Source: Clostridia bacterium (GTDB lineage Bacteria; Bacillota; Clostridia; Oscillospirales; CAG-272). From it: a stretch of 64,000 bases of DNA. This document shows, piece after piece, positions 18,105 to 25,758 of this stretch; the first letter of the stretch is position 1; every line of letters starts with the position of its first letter. The position numbers and the translations under genes are program-made. The DNA lies in assembly GCA_017407835.1 (NCBI GenBank), contig JAFQVV010000008.1, positions 24,264-88,263 of the forward strand. The letters run 5' to 3'. Under the pieces are notes generated by a model. That model made no database searches. It saw nothing but the letters and a program-made list of their open reading frames with translations, and was not told where the DNA came from.

Positions 18105-18285
18105 CGTGGGGGAAACTTTTTTGCAAAAAAGTTTCCGTCACCCTCCCATCAAAAAACTGCAGAAAATAATTTTTGCAAGTTTTTGCGGAGGGGTTTGGGG
18201 ACGCTTCCGAGTTTTGCCAAAGGCAAACTCGATCAAACCGCCTAAAGGGCGGCTTTGTTTTCAAAAAGCATCCTCCCAAAGGTCT
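18105..18285. repeat. Intergenic palindromic repeat, copy 3
   Basis: A GGGGGAAACTTTTTTG / AAAAAAGTTTCC hairpin is followed by the TTTTTGCGGAGGGGTTTGGGGA block and a long terminal hairpin. The copy separates two genes transcribed in the same direction, so here it should work as a terminator between them. Confidence 0.75.
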
Positions 18286-18288
18286 TCC

Positions 18289-19065
18289 TTACTTTCCAAC
18301 CCTGCGATCAACTTCGTCGAGATAGGCGATCAGGTCGTGGGGATCGTTGGCAGTGATATTGGTAAAGCCGTACTTGAGGCAGCGGATGGCGGCTTCACGG
18401 CTGTCGGCGTGGTAGCCCCATGCCTCGATGCCGCGGTCATTGGCGAACTTGACCAGGGCGATGATGTCCTCATCGGTGGGCAGGCGCTTGGAATCCACCG
18501 GAACACCCATGCCATACATACGGTCGAGCACACGCTCGTCATAGCGCGTCATCGAAATGGGTGGCTGGCCCTGGGTTTTGATCTCGGGATAGAACTCCTG
18601 CGTATAGAGCAGCGTCTGCGCGTCGAAGCTGGCAATGACCGAGCGCTCCACCAGGCCGTAGCGGCGCAGTGCTTCGATGGTTTTATCGACAACAATGGGC
18701 AGCTGATCCTTGATTTCCACATTTAAGTGCAGGTTAGGGGACGCCTCTTTGACGATGAGCTCCAGCGTCTCGTCCAAGGTGGGGACGCGCTGTCCCGGAT
18801 AGCCGAACTTTACCCCTGCATCCAGTGCTTTGACCTGCTCCAGCGTCATGAAGCAGACGGCACCCGTACCGTCGGTGGTGCGGTCAACCATGGCGTCGTG
18901 CATAATGACAGGGACACCGTCCCGCGTTACCTGAACGTCAAATTCCAGCACATCAACGCCGAGACGGAATGCCTCGGAAAATGAAATCAGCGTGTTCTCG
19001 GGCATATATGCCTTGCATCCGCGATGTCCTGTTACACCGAGTTTTTGTGTGTTTTGTTCCCACAT
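18289..19065 (-). CDS. ugpQ: Glycerophosphodiester phosphodiesterase
   Basis: The 258-residue cytoplasmic enzyme shows the GDPD signature: GHRGCKAYMPENT at residues 12-24 with the catalytic HRG, the metal-binding pair in VLEFDVQVTRDG, and IMHDAMVDRTTDGTG containing the second catalytic His. Near the C-terminus, EAWGYHADSREAAIRCL fits the family. It hydrolyses glycerophosphodiesters to glycerol 3-phosphate and an alcohol. The length (about 250) and lack of a signal peptide fit UgpQ rather than secreted GlpQ. A consensus promoter lies about 60 bases upstream. Confidence 0.9.
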   Translation of the reverse strand: MWEQNTQKLGVTGHRGCKAYMPENTLISFSEAFRLGVDVLEFDVQVTRDGVPVIMHDAMVDRTTDGTGAVCFMTLEQVKALDAGVKFGYPGQRVPTLDETLELIVKEASPNLHLNVEIKDQLPIVVDKTIEALRRYGLVERSVIASFDAQTLLYTQEFYPEIKTQGQPPISMTRYDERVLDRMYGMGVPVDSKRLPTDEDIIALVKFANDRGIEAWGYHADSREAAIRCLKYGFTNITANDPHDLIAYLDEVDRRVGK

Positions 19066-19123
19066 AATTCAGTTTCTCCTTTCTTGATAAAGGCATTTCT
19101 GCCCCCGAGGGCAGCTTGGCTGT

Positions 19124-19152
19124 ATTTTAACAAATTTTCACCCCCCTGTCAA
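19124..19152 (-). promoter_or_regulatory. Sigma-A promoter for ugpQ
   Basis: Read leftward, TTGACA and TAAAAT are 17 bases apart. The gene-free stretch 19066-19388 holds this promoter, the divergent rpsO promoter and the rpsO leader. Confidence 0.75.
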
Positions 19153-19243
19153 TACAAATCCCGCAAATACGCGGATTTTTCTTGATGAGATAAACTTCCT
19201 ATATAAAATATGCAAAAAGGTGAAAAAAATTTACATTTACCCC

Positions 19244-19272
19244 TTTACAAATGTCGCAGAATGTGCTATACT
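19244..19272 (+). promoter_or_regulatory. Sigma-A promoter for rpsO
   Basis: TTTACA and TATACT are separated by 17 bases, about 115 bases upstream of the rpsO start. Confidence 0.8.
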
Positions 19273-19278
19273 GTATGC

Positions 19279-19388
19279 TGTATGACGCTGACTCGGTCTG
19301 CGGGGTATGGCTGCGGCAATATGCCCGGTCACCCTCATTCCGCCCGCTGAGTTTGCGCCAAATTTTATGAAATGTGAGGGAAACACAC
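19279..19388 (+). promoter_or_regulatory. rpsO 5' leader, possible S15 autoregulatory element
   Basis: About 110 bases of GC-rich transcribed leader contain pairing potential around TCTGCGGGGTATGGCTGCGG and ATATGCCCGGTCACC. S15 represses its own mRNA through leader structures in several bacterial groups. No known S15 leader class could be matched by eye. Confidence 0.35.
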
Positions 19389-19652
19389 ATGCGCAAAGAA
19401 GAAAAGCAGGCAATTATTGATGCCTACAAGACCCATGAGGGTGACACCGGTTCGCCCGAGGTACAGATCGCCCTTCTGACCAGCCGTATCAACACCCTGA
19501 CCGAGCACCTCAAGGCTAACCACAAGGACCACCACAGCCGCCGCGGTCTGCTCAAGATGGTCGGCCACCGCCGCAATCTGCTGGGCTATCTCCAGAAGAC
19601 CGATATCGAGCGCTACCGCGCCATCATCGAGAAGCTGAACCTCAGAAAGTAA
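19389..19652 (+). CDS. rpsO: 30S ribosomal protein S15
   Basis: The 87-residue protein matches S15 throughout ([49 protein letters not shown]). The ATG at 19389 follows GAGGGAA; the in-frame codon at 19374 has no site. S15 binds 16S rRNA early in assembly of the 30S platform. Its neighbour is pnp, the conserved rpsO-pnp order, though here a hairpin terminator and a repeat element lie between them. Confidence 0.97.
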   Translation: MRKEEKQAIIDAYKTHEGDTGSPEVQIALLTSRINTLTEHLKANHKDHHSRRGLLKMVGHRRNLLGYLQKTDIERYRAIIEKLNLRK

Positions 19653-19661
19653 TCACTTGCA

Positions 19662-19719
19662 CGGGAGCGATGCGTGGGGGCGGAAATCCGCCCCGCGTAT
19701 CACTCCTTGTTGCTTTTTT
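19662..19719 (+). terminator. rpsO terminator hairpin
   Basis: GGGGCGG and CCGCCCC pair around AAAT and are extended outward by GATGCG/CGCGTATC-type pairing, followed by TTGTTGCTTTTTT. In E. coli the same interval carries the rpsO terminator and an RNase III site. Confidence 0.75.
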
Positions 19720-19757
19720 GCCAATTCATCTGCTTCGCACCGAGACTTGTCCCGGGA

Positions 19758-19902
19758 TTAGCAATTAACAAAATATTTGGGGCTCTGCCCCAAACCCCGC
19801 CTAAGGTCCTTTTTAAAAAAAGGCCCTTAGGAATCCCCAAAAACTTTGGGGAATTGGAGCCGGCGGGACAAAGACTGGCGCAAATATTTTGTTAATCGCT
19901 AA
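19758..19902. repeat. Intergenic repeat copy 4, bounded by 22-bp terminal inverted repeats
   Basis: The left end (19758-19779, starting TTAGCAATTAACAAAATA) and right end (19881-19902, ending TTTTGTTAATCGCTAA) are inverted repeats with one mismatch. Between them are a GGGGCTCTGCCCC hairpin, a CTAAGGTCCTTTTT / AAAAAAGGCCCTTAG hairpin and CCCCAAAAACTTTGGGG. At 145 bases with no reading frame, it has the form of a miniature inverted-repeat element. Confidence 0.75.
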
Positions 19903-19953
19903 ACCGAACGGGCCGCGGTGCGCGGAAATATAAAAACTACGGAGGAAATATCC

Positions 19954-22038
19954 ATGTTCGAAAACTACCGCGTATTCGAGTACACCCTCGCCGGCCGCCC
20001 CCTCAAGATCGAGACGGGTAAGATGGCAGGCCTGGCAAACGGCTCCTGCATGGTGCGCTACGGTGAGACCGCCGTGCTCTGCTGCGCCACCGCATCCGCA
20101 CGTCCCCGTGACGGCATCGACTTCCTGCCCCTCTCTGTTGACTTTGAGGAGCGCATGTACGCTGCCGGCAAGATCCCCGGCGGCTACCTCAAGCGCGAGG
20201 GCCGTCCTTCCGAGAAGGCTATCCTTGCTTCCCGCGTCATTGACCGCCCCATCCGTCCTCTCTTCCCCAAGGACCTGCGCAACGACGTTAACCTCTCCCT
20301 CACCGTCATGTCGGTCGATCTGGACTGCCAGCCCGAGATCGCTGCCATGATCGGTGCTTCCATCGCCCTCTCTATCTCCGACATTCCGTGGAACGGCCCC
20401 ATCGGCGGCGTCTTCATGGGTCTGGTTGACGGCGAGCTGGTGGTCAACCCCACCGAGGCACAGCGCGCCAAGTCCGATCTGGATCTGACCGTTGCTGCGT
20501 CGATGGAAAAAGTCGTCATGATCGAGGCAGGCGCAAACGAGGTCGAGGACGACAAGATGTTCGAGGCCATCATGATGGCGCACGACGAAATCAAGAAGCT
20601 GCTCGGCTTCATCAACGAGATTGTTGCCGAGATCGGCAAGCCCAAGTTTGCTTATCCCTCCTGCGAGCTGAATCACGATATGTTCGACAAGATTTTCGCT
20701 TACTGCGAGAAGGATCTGATGTTCGCCCTCGACACCGATGACAAGTCGGTCCGCGACGAGCGCATCAAACCCATCTACGACAACATCGTGGAGAAGTTCA
20801 GCGAGGAGTATCCCGAGCTGCCCGGTCAGATGGAGGAGCTGCTCTACAAGATGCAGAAGGTCATCGTCCGCCGCTGGCTGCTGGAGGACGGCAAGCGCGT
20901 TGACGGCCGCCGTCTCGACCAGATCCGTCCCCTCGCCGCTGAGGTTGGCCTTTTCAACCGCGTCCACGGTTCGGGTATGTTCACCCGCGGTCAGACGCAG
21001 GTTGTGACCATCGCTACCCTCGGTACTCTCGCCGAGGCACAGATGCTGGACGGCATCGACAACGAAACCGAGAAGCGCTATATGCACCACTACAACATGC
21101 CCGGCTTCTCCACCGGTGAGGCCAAGTCCTCCCGCAGCCCCGGCCGCCGCGAAATCGGTCACGGCGCCCTGGCTGAGCGTTCGCTGATCCCCGTTCTCCC
21201 CTCGGTTGAGGAGTTCCCCTACGCGATGCGCCTGGTTTCCGAGGTTGTTTCCTCCAACGGTTCCACCTCTCAGGCTTCTGTTTGCGGCTCCACCCTCGCC
21301 CTCATGGACGCAGGTGTGCCGATCAAGGCTCCCGTTGCCGGTATCTCCTGCGGTCTGATCACCGAGGGCGAGCGCTGGATGACCATGATCGACATTCAGG
21401 GGCTCGAGGACTTCTACGGCGACATGGACTTCAAGGTTGCCGGTACCCACAAGGGCATCACCTCCATCCAGATGGACCTCAAGATCGACGGTCTGACCCC
21501 CGAGATCATCCGTGAAGCACTTGAGGTCACCCACAAGGGACGCGACTATATCATCGACGACATCATTCTCAAGGCCATCGAGAAGCCCCGCGAAGATGTC
21601 TCCGAGTATGCGCCCAAGATGATCACCATGCACATCAACCCCGATAAGATCCGCGAGGTTATCGGTTCGGGCGGTAAGGTCATCCAGAAGATCGTTGCCG
21701 ACACCGGCGCCAAGATCGACATCGAGGACGACGGCACCATCTATATCGCTGCAGTCAACCGCGACTCGGCTTACGCTGCCAAGACCATCATCGACGGCAT
21801 CGTGTTCGAGCCCGAGGTGGGTGCCATCTACGAGGGTAAGGTCACCCGCATCATCCCCATCGGTGCTTTCGTTGAGTTTGCCCCCGGCAAGGAGGGCATG
21901 GTCCACATCTCCAAGCTGGACAACAAGCGCACCGAAAAGGTTGAGGATGTGGTCGCTGTCGGCGACACGGTCAAGGTCAAGTACCTGGGCACCGACGAAA
22001 AGAACCGCATGAACCTCTCCATGCGCGACGCCAAATAA
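19954..22038 (+). CDS. pnp: Polyribonucleotide nucleotidyltransferase (PNPase)
   Basis: The product has 694 residues, the usual PNPase length, from the ATG at 19954 behind GGAGGAAAT. Two RNase PH domains are visible (CMVRYGETAVLCCATAS near the start; FTRGQTQVVTIATLGT and the second-core GISCGLITEG). An alpha-helical linker lies between them. A KH domain (IREVIGSGGKVIQKI, about 560-620) and a C-terminal S1 domain (YEGKVTRIIPIGAFVEF) follow. The enzyme degrades RNA 3' to 5' phosphorolytically in the degradosome. No separate promoter was seen, so transcription may come from rpsO read-through. Confidence 0.97.
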   Translation: MFENYRVFEYTLAGRPLKIETGKMAGLANGSCMVRYGETAVLCCATASARPRDGIDFLPLSVDFEERMYAAGKIPGGYLKREGRPSEKAILASRVIDRPIRPLFPKDLRNDVNLSLTVMSVDLDCQPEIAAMIGASIALSISDIPWNGPIGGVFMGLVDGELVVNPTEAQRAKSDLDLTVAASMEKVVMIEAGANEVEDDKMFEAIMMAHDEIKKLLGFINEIVAEIGKPKFAYPSCELNHDMFDKIFAYCEKDLMFALDTDDKSVRDERIKPIYDNIVEKFSEEYPELPGQMEELLYKMQKVIVRRWLLEDGKRVDGRRLDQIRPLAAEVGLFNRVHGSGMFTRGQTQVVTIATLGTLAEAQMLDGIDNETEKRYMHHYNMPGFSTGEAKSSRSPGRREIGHGALAERSLIPVLPSVEEFPYAMRLVSEVVSSNGSTSQASVCGSTLALMDAGVPIKAPVAGISCGLITEGERWMTMIDIQGLEDFYGDMDFKVAGTHKGITSIQMDLKIDGLTPEIIREALEVTHKGRDYIIDDIILKAIEKPREDVSEYAPKMITMHINPDKIREVIGSGGKVIQKIVADTGAKIDIEDDGTIYIAAVNRDSAYAAKTIIDGIVFEPEVGAIYEGKVTRIIPIGAFVEFAPGKEGMVHISKLDNKRTEKVEDVVAVGDTVKVKYLGTDEKNRMNLSMRDAK

Positions 22039-22050
22039 ACCCAAACCGTC

Positions 22051-22078
22051 AGGGCTGTCCGCGAGGGCAGCCCTTTGC
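22051..22078 (+). terminator. Hairpin after pnp
   Basis: AGGGCTGTCC and GGGCAGCCCT form a 10-bp stem with one G-U pair around GCGA. The T run is short (TTTG), so this may be a weak terminator or a 3'-end stabiliser. Confidence 0.55.
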
Positions 22079-22119
22079 GCACAAACTGCTCCATCATACC
22101 AAACAAGGAGGATCTGCAT

Positions 22120-23211
22120 ATGAACAACCCCAACTACAACCGTCGGATCAATGAGCGCATCCGCCGCCGTCGCCGCCGCGCAACGGTGCTGACCATTTTC
22201 TTCTTTGTTATCATTCTGCTCTCTCTGCTGTCGGTCTTTGCCGTTCTGCAGATCCGCGAGCATCTGGACGACCGCGAGGAAAACAATCCCCCCGATATTA
22301 CCGATCAAACGGTGCAGACCACCGAGCCCGCAGACCAAACGACAACGGCACCCATTGAGCAAACCACCGCTGCGCCCGAAACCGATCCGCCCGCGCCCCT
22401 TGTCACCTACACCACCGTCACCCTTACCCGCGATGCGATCACGCAGGGCGATTTGATTCTGGTCAACGCCGATCTGCCCTACACCTTCCCCCTGACCGAA
22501 GGACATTTAACCACAGTTTACGGCAACAAGAGCCGGGGCTATCAGCTCGGCTCGGCACAGGATAAGCTTGACACCGATGTACTCGCCGCCCTCAACACCG
22601 CCGCCGATGCCTTCCTCGCCGAGACGGGGGAGACGGGGCTTCTGCTGGCGAACAACGGCGCTTACCGCAGCTATGCGGCGCAGGAAGATCTGTACGCAAG
22701 ACGTGTTGCGCAGTACGGCGAGGAAGAGGCGGCGAAATACGTCGCGCTGCCCGGCGTCAGCGAGCACCACACCGGGCTTGCCTTTGATCTTGCACTCTAC
22801 ATCGACGGCAAAACCTATGCGCTGGATGCATTTGATGCCTATGACTGGATTCCCGAAAATTTCCCCCGCTATGGCTTTATTCTGCGCTATCCTGCAAACA
22901 AAATTGCCCAGACCGGCATCGGCTACGAGCCCTGGCACTTCCGCTATGTGGGCATTCCTCACGCGGTCTACATGACGGCCAACAACCTTTGCCTTGAGGA
23001 ATATATCAATGTTCTGCGCGCCTATCAGGCGACGGGAGAACATCTCTTCGTCGAATCGGACGGCCGCCGCTACGAGATCTGGTATGTCCCCTTCGCCGTT
23101 GAGGCGGAAACCACCTCCATCCTCATCCCCGACGGTGTCCCCTACTCCATCTCGGGCAACAACCGTGACGGATTCATCGTCACCCTCACCCACAATTCCA
23201 CCGCACAGTAA
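22120..23211 (+). CDS. Membrane-anchored D-alanyl-D-alanine carboxypeptidase, VanY/M15B family
   Basis: The product has 363 residues from the ATG at 22120 behind AAGGAGG. A very basic N-terminus (RRINERIRRRRRR) precedes one transmembrane segment at about 20-45. A Thr/Pro-rich linker (about 55-100) leads to the M15 domain. Zinc-ligand motifs are SEHHTGLAFDL near 220 and EPWHFRYVG near 275, with the substrate-binding GAYRSYAAQ upstream. The family trims the terminal D-Ala from peptidoglycan stem peptides outside the membrane. The next gene starts 12 bases later, so they are probably cotranscribed. There is no vancomycin-resistance context. Confidence 0.9.
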   Translation: MNNPNYNRRINERIRRRRRRATVLTIFFFVIILLSLLSVFAVLQIREHLDDREENNPPDITDQTVQTTEPADQTTTAPIEQTTAAPETDPPAPLVTYTTVTLTRDAITQGDLILVNADLPYTFPLTEGHLTTVYGNKSRGYQLGSAQDKLDTDVLAALNTAADAFLAETGETGLLLANNGAYRSYAAQEDLYARRVAQYGEEEAAKYVALPGVSEHHTGLAFDLALYIDGKTYALDAFDAYDWIPENFPRYGFILRYPANKIAQTGIGYEPWHFRYVGIPHAVYMTANNLCLEEYINVLRAYQATGEHLFVESDGRRYEIWYVPFAVEAETTSILIPDGVPYSISGNNRDGFIVTLTHNSTAQ

Positions 23212-23223
23212 CGGAGGCAGACC

Positions 23224-24666
23224 ATGCCAAACCTTTTCCTTCGCGTGCTGAGTACCGTCTGCGTACTCTGCATCTGCCTTTGCTCCTGCTCACTCGTTGT
23301 CATCGAGCAAGACGGCACTCACGCCGATCGCACCCCTTCCACCACAGGAGTTGGTGCAACAACCGATACCCCCTACACCGCGCCCGATCGCCCGGATGCC
23401 GCAGAGACAGCCGCATCTGCCCTCGCCGCACTGCCCGATGCCGATTTTACGGGGCTTTCGCTGATCGTCGCGTCGGCGGGGTACAACCCTCTCTTCCCCA
23501 CTGCCGGCGAGCGTGCCGATGACCGTGCAAAGCTGGCCCGCAATGCTGCGGTCAGTGAGCGCTATGGCGTAACTTTTATCCCCGCCGCGTCGGATGTCGA
23601 CACGATTTATGCGGAGACACTCGCCGCGAAAAATTCGGGGATGTATTACGCAGATATTCTCGTACTGCCCGCCAATCAGGTCGGTCGCTTTGCCGCCGCC
23701 GGACTTCTGCGCAACCTCAACAACCTCCCCTTCTGGTCGAACACCACTGATGCATATGGAGCTGACGCCGCACAGGGGGGCGCAAATCACGCGATCTACG
23801 CCGATCTTGGCGCCGCGATGCTCGATCACGACCGTCTGCCCGCCATCCTCTTCAACCGAACGCTGGCCGAGTCGCTGGGCTATGATCTCTACGCCGCCGT
23901 GGAGTCGGGCACCTGGACATGGGAACTGTATCTGCAGGCTGCCGCCGATGCAGCCGCACTCGATGGCGTCTCGGGACACGGCATCTCTCCCACAGATACC
24001 AACCGCTACAGCGATCTCCTTGCCGGCTCGACGGGACTTCATCTGGTGGACAACACCGAGGGACAAACGCCCACGCTGACACTGCCCGAAAATCTTGCCG
24101 AAATTGACACCCTGCTCCGCCGTCTGCGCGGAGACAATTCAGGCTTCACCGGGCAGGCAGGCAATGAAATCGCCGCGCTGCAAAACTTTGCCGAGGGCAA
24201 GCTGCTCTTCTGCTGCACCAATCTGGAGTATGTCGATTGGCTGTATGATTCAGGGGCCGAGTGGGGCGTGCTTCCCCTGCCCGGCAGCGGAGACGGCAGC
24301 TACCACACCCCGACGGGCGCATCGGCACCTGTTCTTTGTGTGACCGAAAACAACAACAAATTTGAGCAGACAGGGCTGATTGTCGCCGCCCTCAACGCCG
24401 CGTCAATCGATGTGATCACCGATGCCTACATCACCGATCGCCTGCAGAATCGCCTGCGCGACTGGGAGTCGGCGGCGATGATCGAGCTGATCGCCGACTC
24501 GGCATCCTATGATCTTCCCGTGCTCTATGCGTCGGGAATGCCCTCCCTCGCATCAGCTGCCATTGCCTCGGTGCGGGATGCTGCCGCGGGGGGATATCCC
24601 CTCTCCACCCTCGTCAAAGCACGAAGCTATTACGCCAATATCGAGCTTGCCCGCCTCTTTGGATAA
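23224..24666 (+). CDS. Extracellular substrate-binding-like lipoprotein
   Basis: The 480-residue protein starts with a lipoprotein signal (LSTVCVLCICLCSC) and a Thr-rich linker. The body has the pattern of sugar-type ABC transporter binding proteins: ADILVLPANQVGRFAAAGLLRNL, ILFNRTLAESLGYDL, SGTWTWELYLQAA and a C-terminal ALNAAS...ITDAYITDRLQ helix region. No permease or ATPase gene lies nearby, so it may be an orphan binding protein or have been recruited for envelope sensing. The GGAGGCAG site fixes the ATG at 23224. It is followed by the tRNA-Gln promoter. Confidence 0.75.
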   Translation: MPNLFLRVLSTVCVLCICLCSCSLVVIEQDGTHADRTPSTTGVGATTDTPYTAPDRPDAAETAASALAALPDADFTGLSLIVASAGYNPLFPTAGERADDRAKLARNAAVSERYGVTFIPAASDVDTIYAETLAAKNSGMYYADILVLPANQVGRFAAAGLLRNLNNLPFWSNTTDAYGADAAQGGANHAIYADLGAAMLDHDRLPAILFNRTLAESLGYDLYAAVESGTWTWELYLQAAADAAALDGVSGHGISPTDTNRYSDLLAGSTGLHLVDNTEGQTPTLTLPENLAEIDTLLRRLRGDNSGFTGQAGNEIAALQNFAEGKLLFCCTNLEYVDWLYDSGAEWGVLPLPGSGDGSYHTPTGASAPVLCVTENNNKFEQTGLIVAALNAASIDVITDAYITDRLQNRLRDWESAAMIELIADSASYDLPVLYASGMPSLASAAIASVRDAAAGGYPLSTLVKARSYYANIELARLFG

Positions 24667-24690
24667 TCGAGTTCTGTCGCCGAAAATCTC

Positions 24691-24719
24691 TTGACAAATC
24701 CCCCCGACTATGGTATAAT
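24691..24719 (+). promoter_or_regulatory. Consensus promoter for tRNA-Gln
   Basis: TTGACA, a 17-base spacer and TATAAT: a perfect sigma-A consensus, ending 10 bases before the tRNA. Confidence 0.9.
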
Positions 24720-24729
24720 ACTGCCATAT

Positions 24730-24807
24730 TGGGGTATCGCCAAGCCGGTTAAGGCACAAGACTTTGACTCTTGCATTCCGCTGGTTCGAATCCAGCTACC
24801 CCAGCCA
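24730..24807 (+). tRNA. tRNA-Gln (anticodon TTG), CCA encoded
   Basis: The acceptor TGGGGTA pairs with TACCCCA, the anticodon stem CAAGA/TCTTG encloses CTTTGAC (anticodon TTG), and the T-arm is CTGG-TTCGAAT-CCAG. Discriminator G is followed by a genomic CCA. It marks the left edge of a low-GC island. Confidence 0.95.
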
Positions 24808-24849
24808 TGTTGAGTGTCTGATTTAGACGCAGGCACGAAAAAACGAGAA

Positions 24850-24882
24850 AAACGGAGATTTCGAGAGATTTCTCCGTTTTTT
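24850..24882 (+). terminator. Terminator after tRNA-Gln
   Basis: AAACGGAGA and TCTCCGTTT form a 9-bp stem followed by a T run. Confidence 0.8.
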
Positions 24883-24938
24883 CGATTCTAAAGTTTTTCG
24901 GAATTTTGTAGATGCATTTCGGGCATTTGGGATCTATA

Positions 24939-24991
24939 GACAGATTCGAACCAGCGAAACACTTGAAATATTTACAAAATTTTGATATAAT
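24939..24991 (+). promoter_or_regulatory. Cassette promoter repeat 1 (TTGAAA-17-TATAAT)
   Basis: A 34-base stretch (24939-24972), containing CAGATTCGAAC and GCGAAACA and running through the -35 box, recurs at 25670-25703 with four mismatches. GATTCGAACCAGCG is also the exact reverse complement of part of the adjacent tRNA-Gln T-arm. The -35 is TTGAAA (24963) and the -10 TATAAT (24986). Confidence 0.75.
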
Positions 24992-25015
24992 GAAAAAACA
25001 AGGAGGATAACTACC

Positions 25016-25432
25016 ACGACCCCAAAAGAACAATGTGAAGTATTGTTAGATAAATTACTCCCGTTTGCAGAAAATCAAATGAAGAAGTATCGCGAATTCT
25101 ACCCGTTTGCCGCCGTTATTCTTATGGATGATTCTATAGAATTGACAAGTAGCTATGACGGTAACGAACATCCCGAATCAAAAGACGTTCTTGCTGACTT
25201 GATAAAAATACACAAGCAATTGGCTGCCGAAGGAAAAATAAAAGTAAGCGGTATTGTTTGGAATGCGGGTATAGCTTCCGCAGATGGCAAACCCGCCGAT
25301 GCTATTATCGTAAGCTTGGAACACAAAGACGATTATTCTGTTATTGTCGGCGAGCCGTATAAAATTGGTCTTTTCAAAAAAATCACTTTTGGCAACTTGT
25401 TTGCAATGGAAGGAAAACACGATATTTTTTAA
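25016..25432 (+). CDS. Small hypothetical protein, immunity-protein-like, possible ACG start
   Basis: The frame encodes about 138 residues if read from an ACG at 25016, nine bases after a perfect AGGAGG. This gives a natural N-terminus, TPKEQCEVLLDKLLPFAE. The first standard alternative is a TTG at 25043 with no ribosome site, and the first ATG is at 25079. The protein is soluble alpha/beta (FYPFAAVILMDDSIELTSSY, AIIVSLEHKDDYSVIVGEPY). It resembles small immunity-type proteins found in toxin islands, but no family is firmly recognised. Base composition is much lower in GC than the surroundings. It may be a gene whose start codon has decayed. Confidence 0.6.
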   Translation, partial: TTPKEQCEVLLDKLLPFAENQMKKYREFYPFAAVILMDDSIELTSSYDGNEHPESKDVLADLIKIHKQLAAEGKIKVSGIVWNAGIASADGKPADAIIVSLEHKDDYSVIVGEPYKIGLFKKITFGNLFAMEGKHDIF

Positions 25433-25443
25433 GAATACATAGG

Positions 25444-25512
25444 TTTCGTTTACAAGCATGGCGTTGCACCCCGAAAGATAGCGGTCAAGTGCAGCTCCCA
25501 TCATCGCCAAGG
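25444..25512 (+). repeat. Cassette tail repeat 1 (69 bp)
   Basis: This 69-base stretch recurs at 26732-26800 with about eight mismatches. Shared blocks include CAAGCATGGC, GATAGCGGTCAAGTGCA and CCCATCATCGCCAAGG. It starts 11 bases after the stop codon. The gene-free interval 25433-25758 holds this repeat, two GCATCTAAATTGG copies (25543-25581 region), a terminator and the next promoter repeat. Confidence 0.85.
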
Positions 25513-25592
25513 GGTAAGTCTACCCTCTTTAAAATCGGTGTGCATCTAAATTGGCCACACACGGTTTTGCATCTAAATTGGCGTTACACCAC

Positions 25593-25629
25593 AAATCCCC
25601 GAGGACTTGTCCTTGGGGATTTACTTTTT
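25593..25629 (+). terminator. Terminator after cassette gene 1
   Basis: AAATCCCC pairs with GGGGATTT around a GAGGACTTGTCCTT inner hairpin, followed by ACTTTTTC. Confidence 0.75.
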
Positions 25630-25669
25630 CACTTTTCACTCTTCACTTTTTACTAATTCGGAGGAGGTG

Positions 25670-25722
25670 GACAGATTCGAACTTGCGAAACAATTGAAAC
25701 ATTCAAATTTCTATGGTATAAT
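25670..25722 (+). promoter_or_regulatory. Cassette promoter repeat 2 (TTGAAA-17-TATAAT)
   Basis: This is the second copy of the upstream repeat at 24939. The -35 is TTGAAA at 25694 and the -10 TATAAT at 25717 with a 17-base spacer. Confidence 0.8.
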
Positions 25723-25758
25723 ATGTCTAAACCATATTGAAAGGAGGCTTTCAGAACA

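Noticed and set aside
19813..22506. 897-codon open frame on the - strand
   Set aside because: Antisense to pnp; composition (Gly, Asp, Val, Leu rich) is typical of a complementary-strand shadow.
24749..25033. 94-codon frame ending in an AGVAGFEPA-like peptide
   Set aside because: That peptide is the familiar false translation of the antisense strand of a tRNA T-arm; here it lies over tRNA-Gln.
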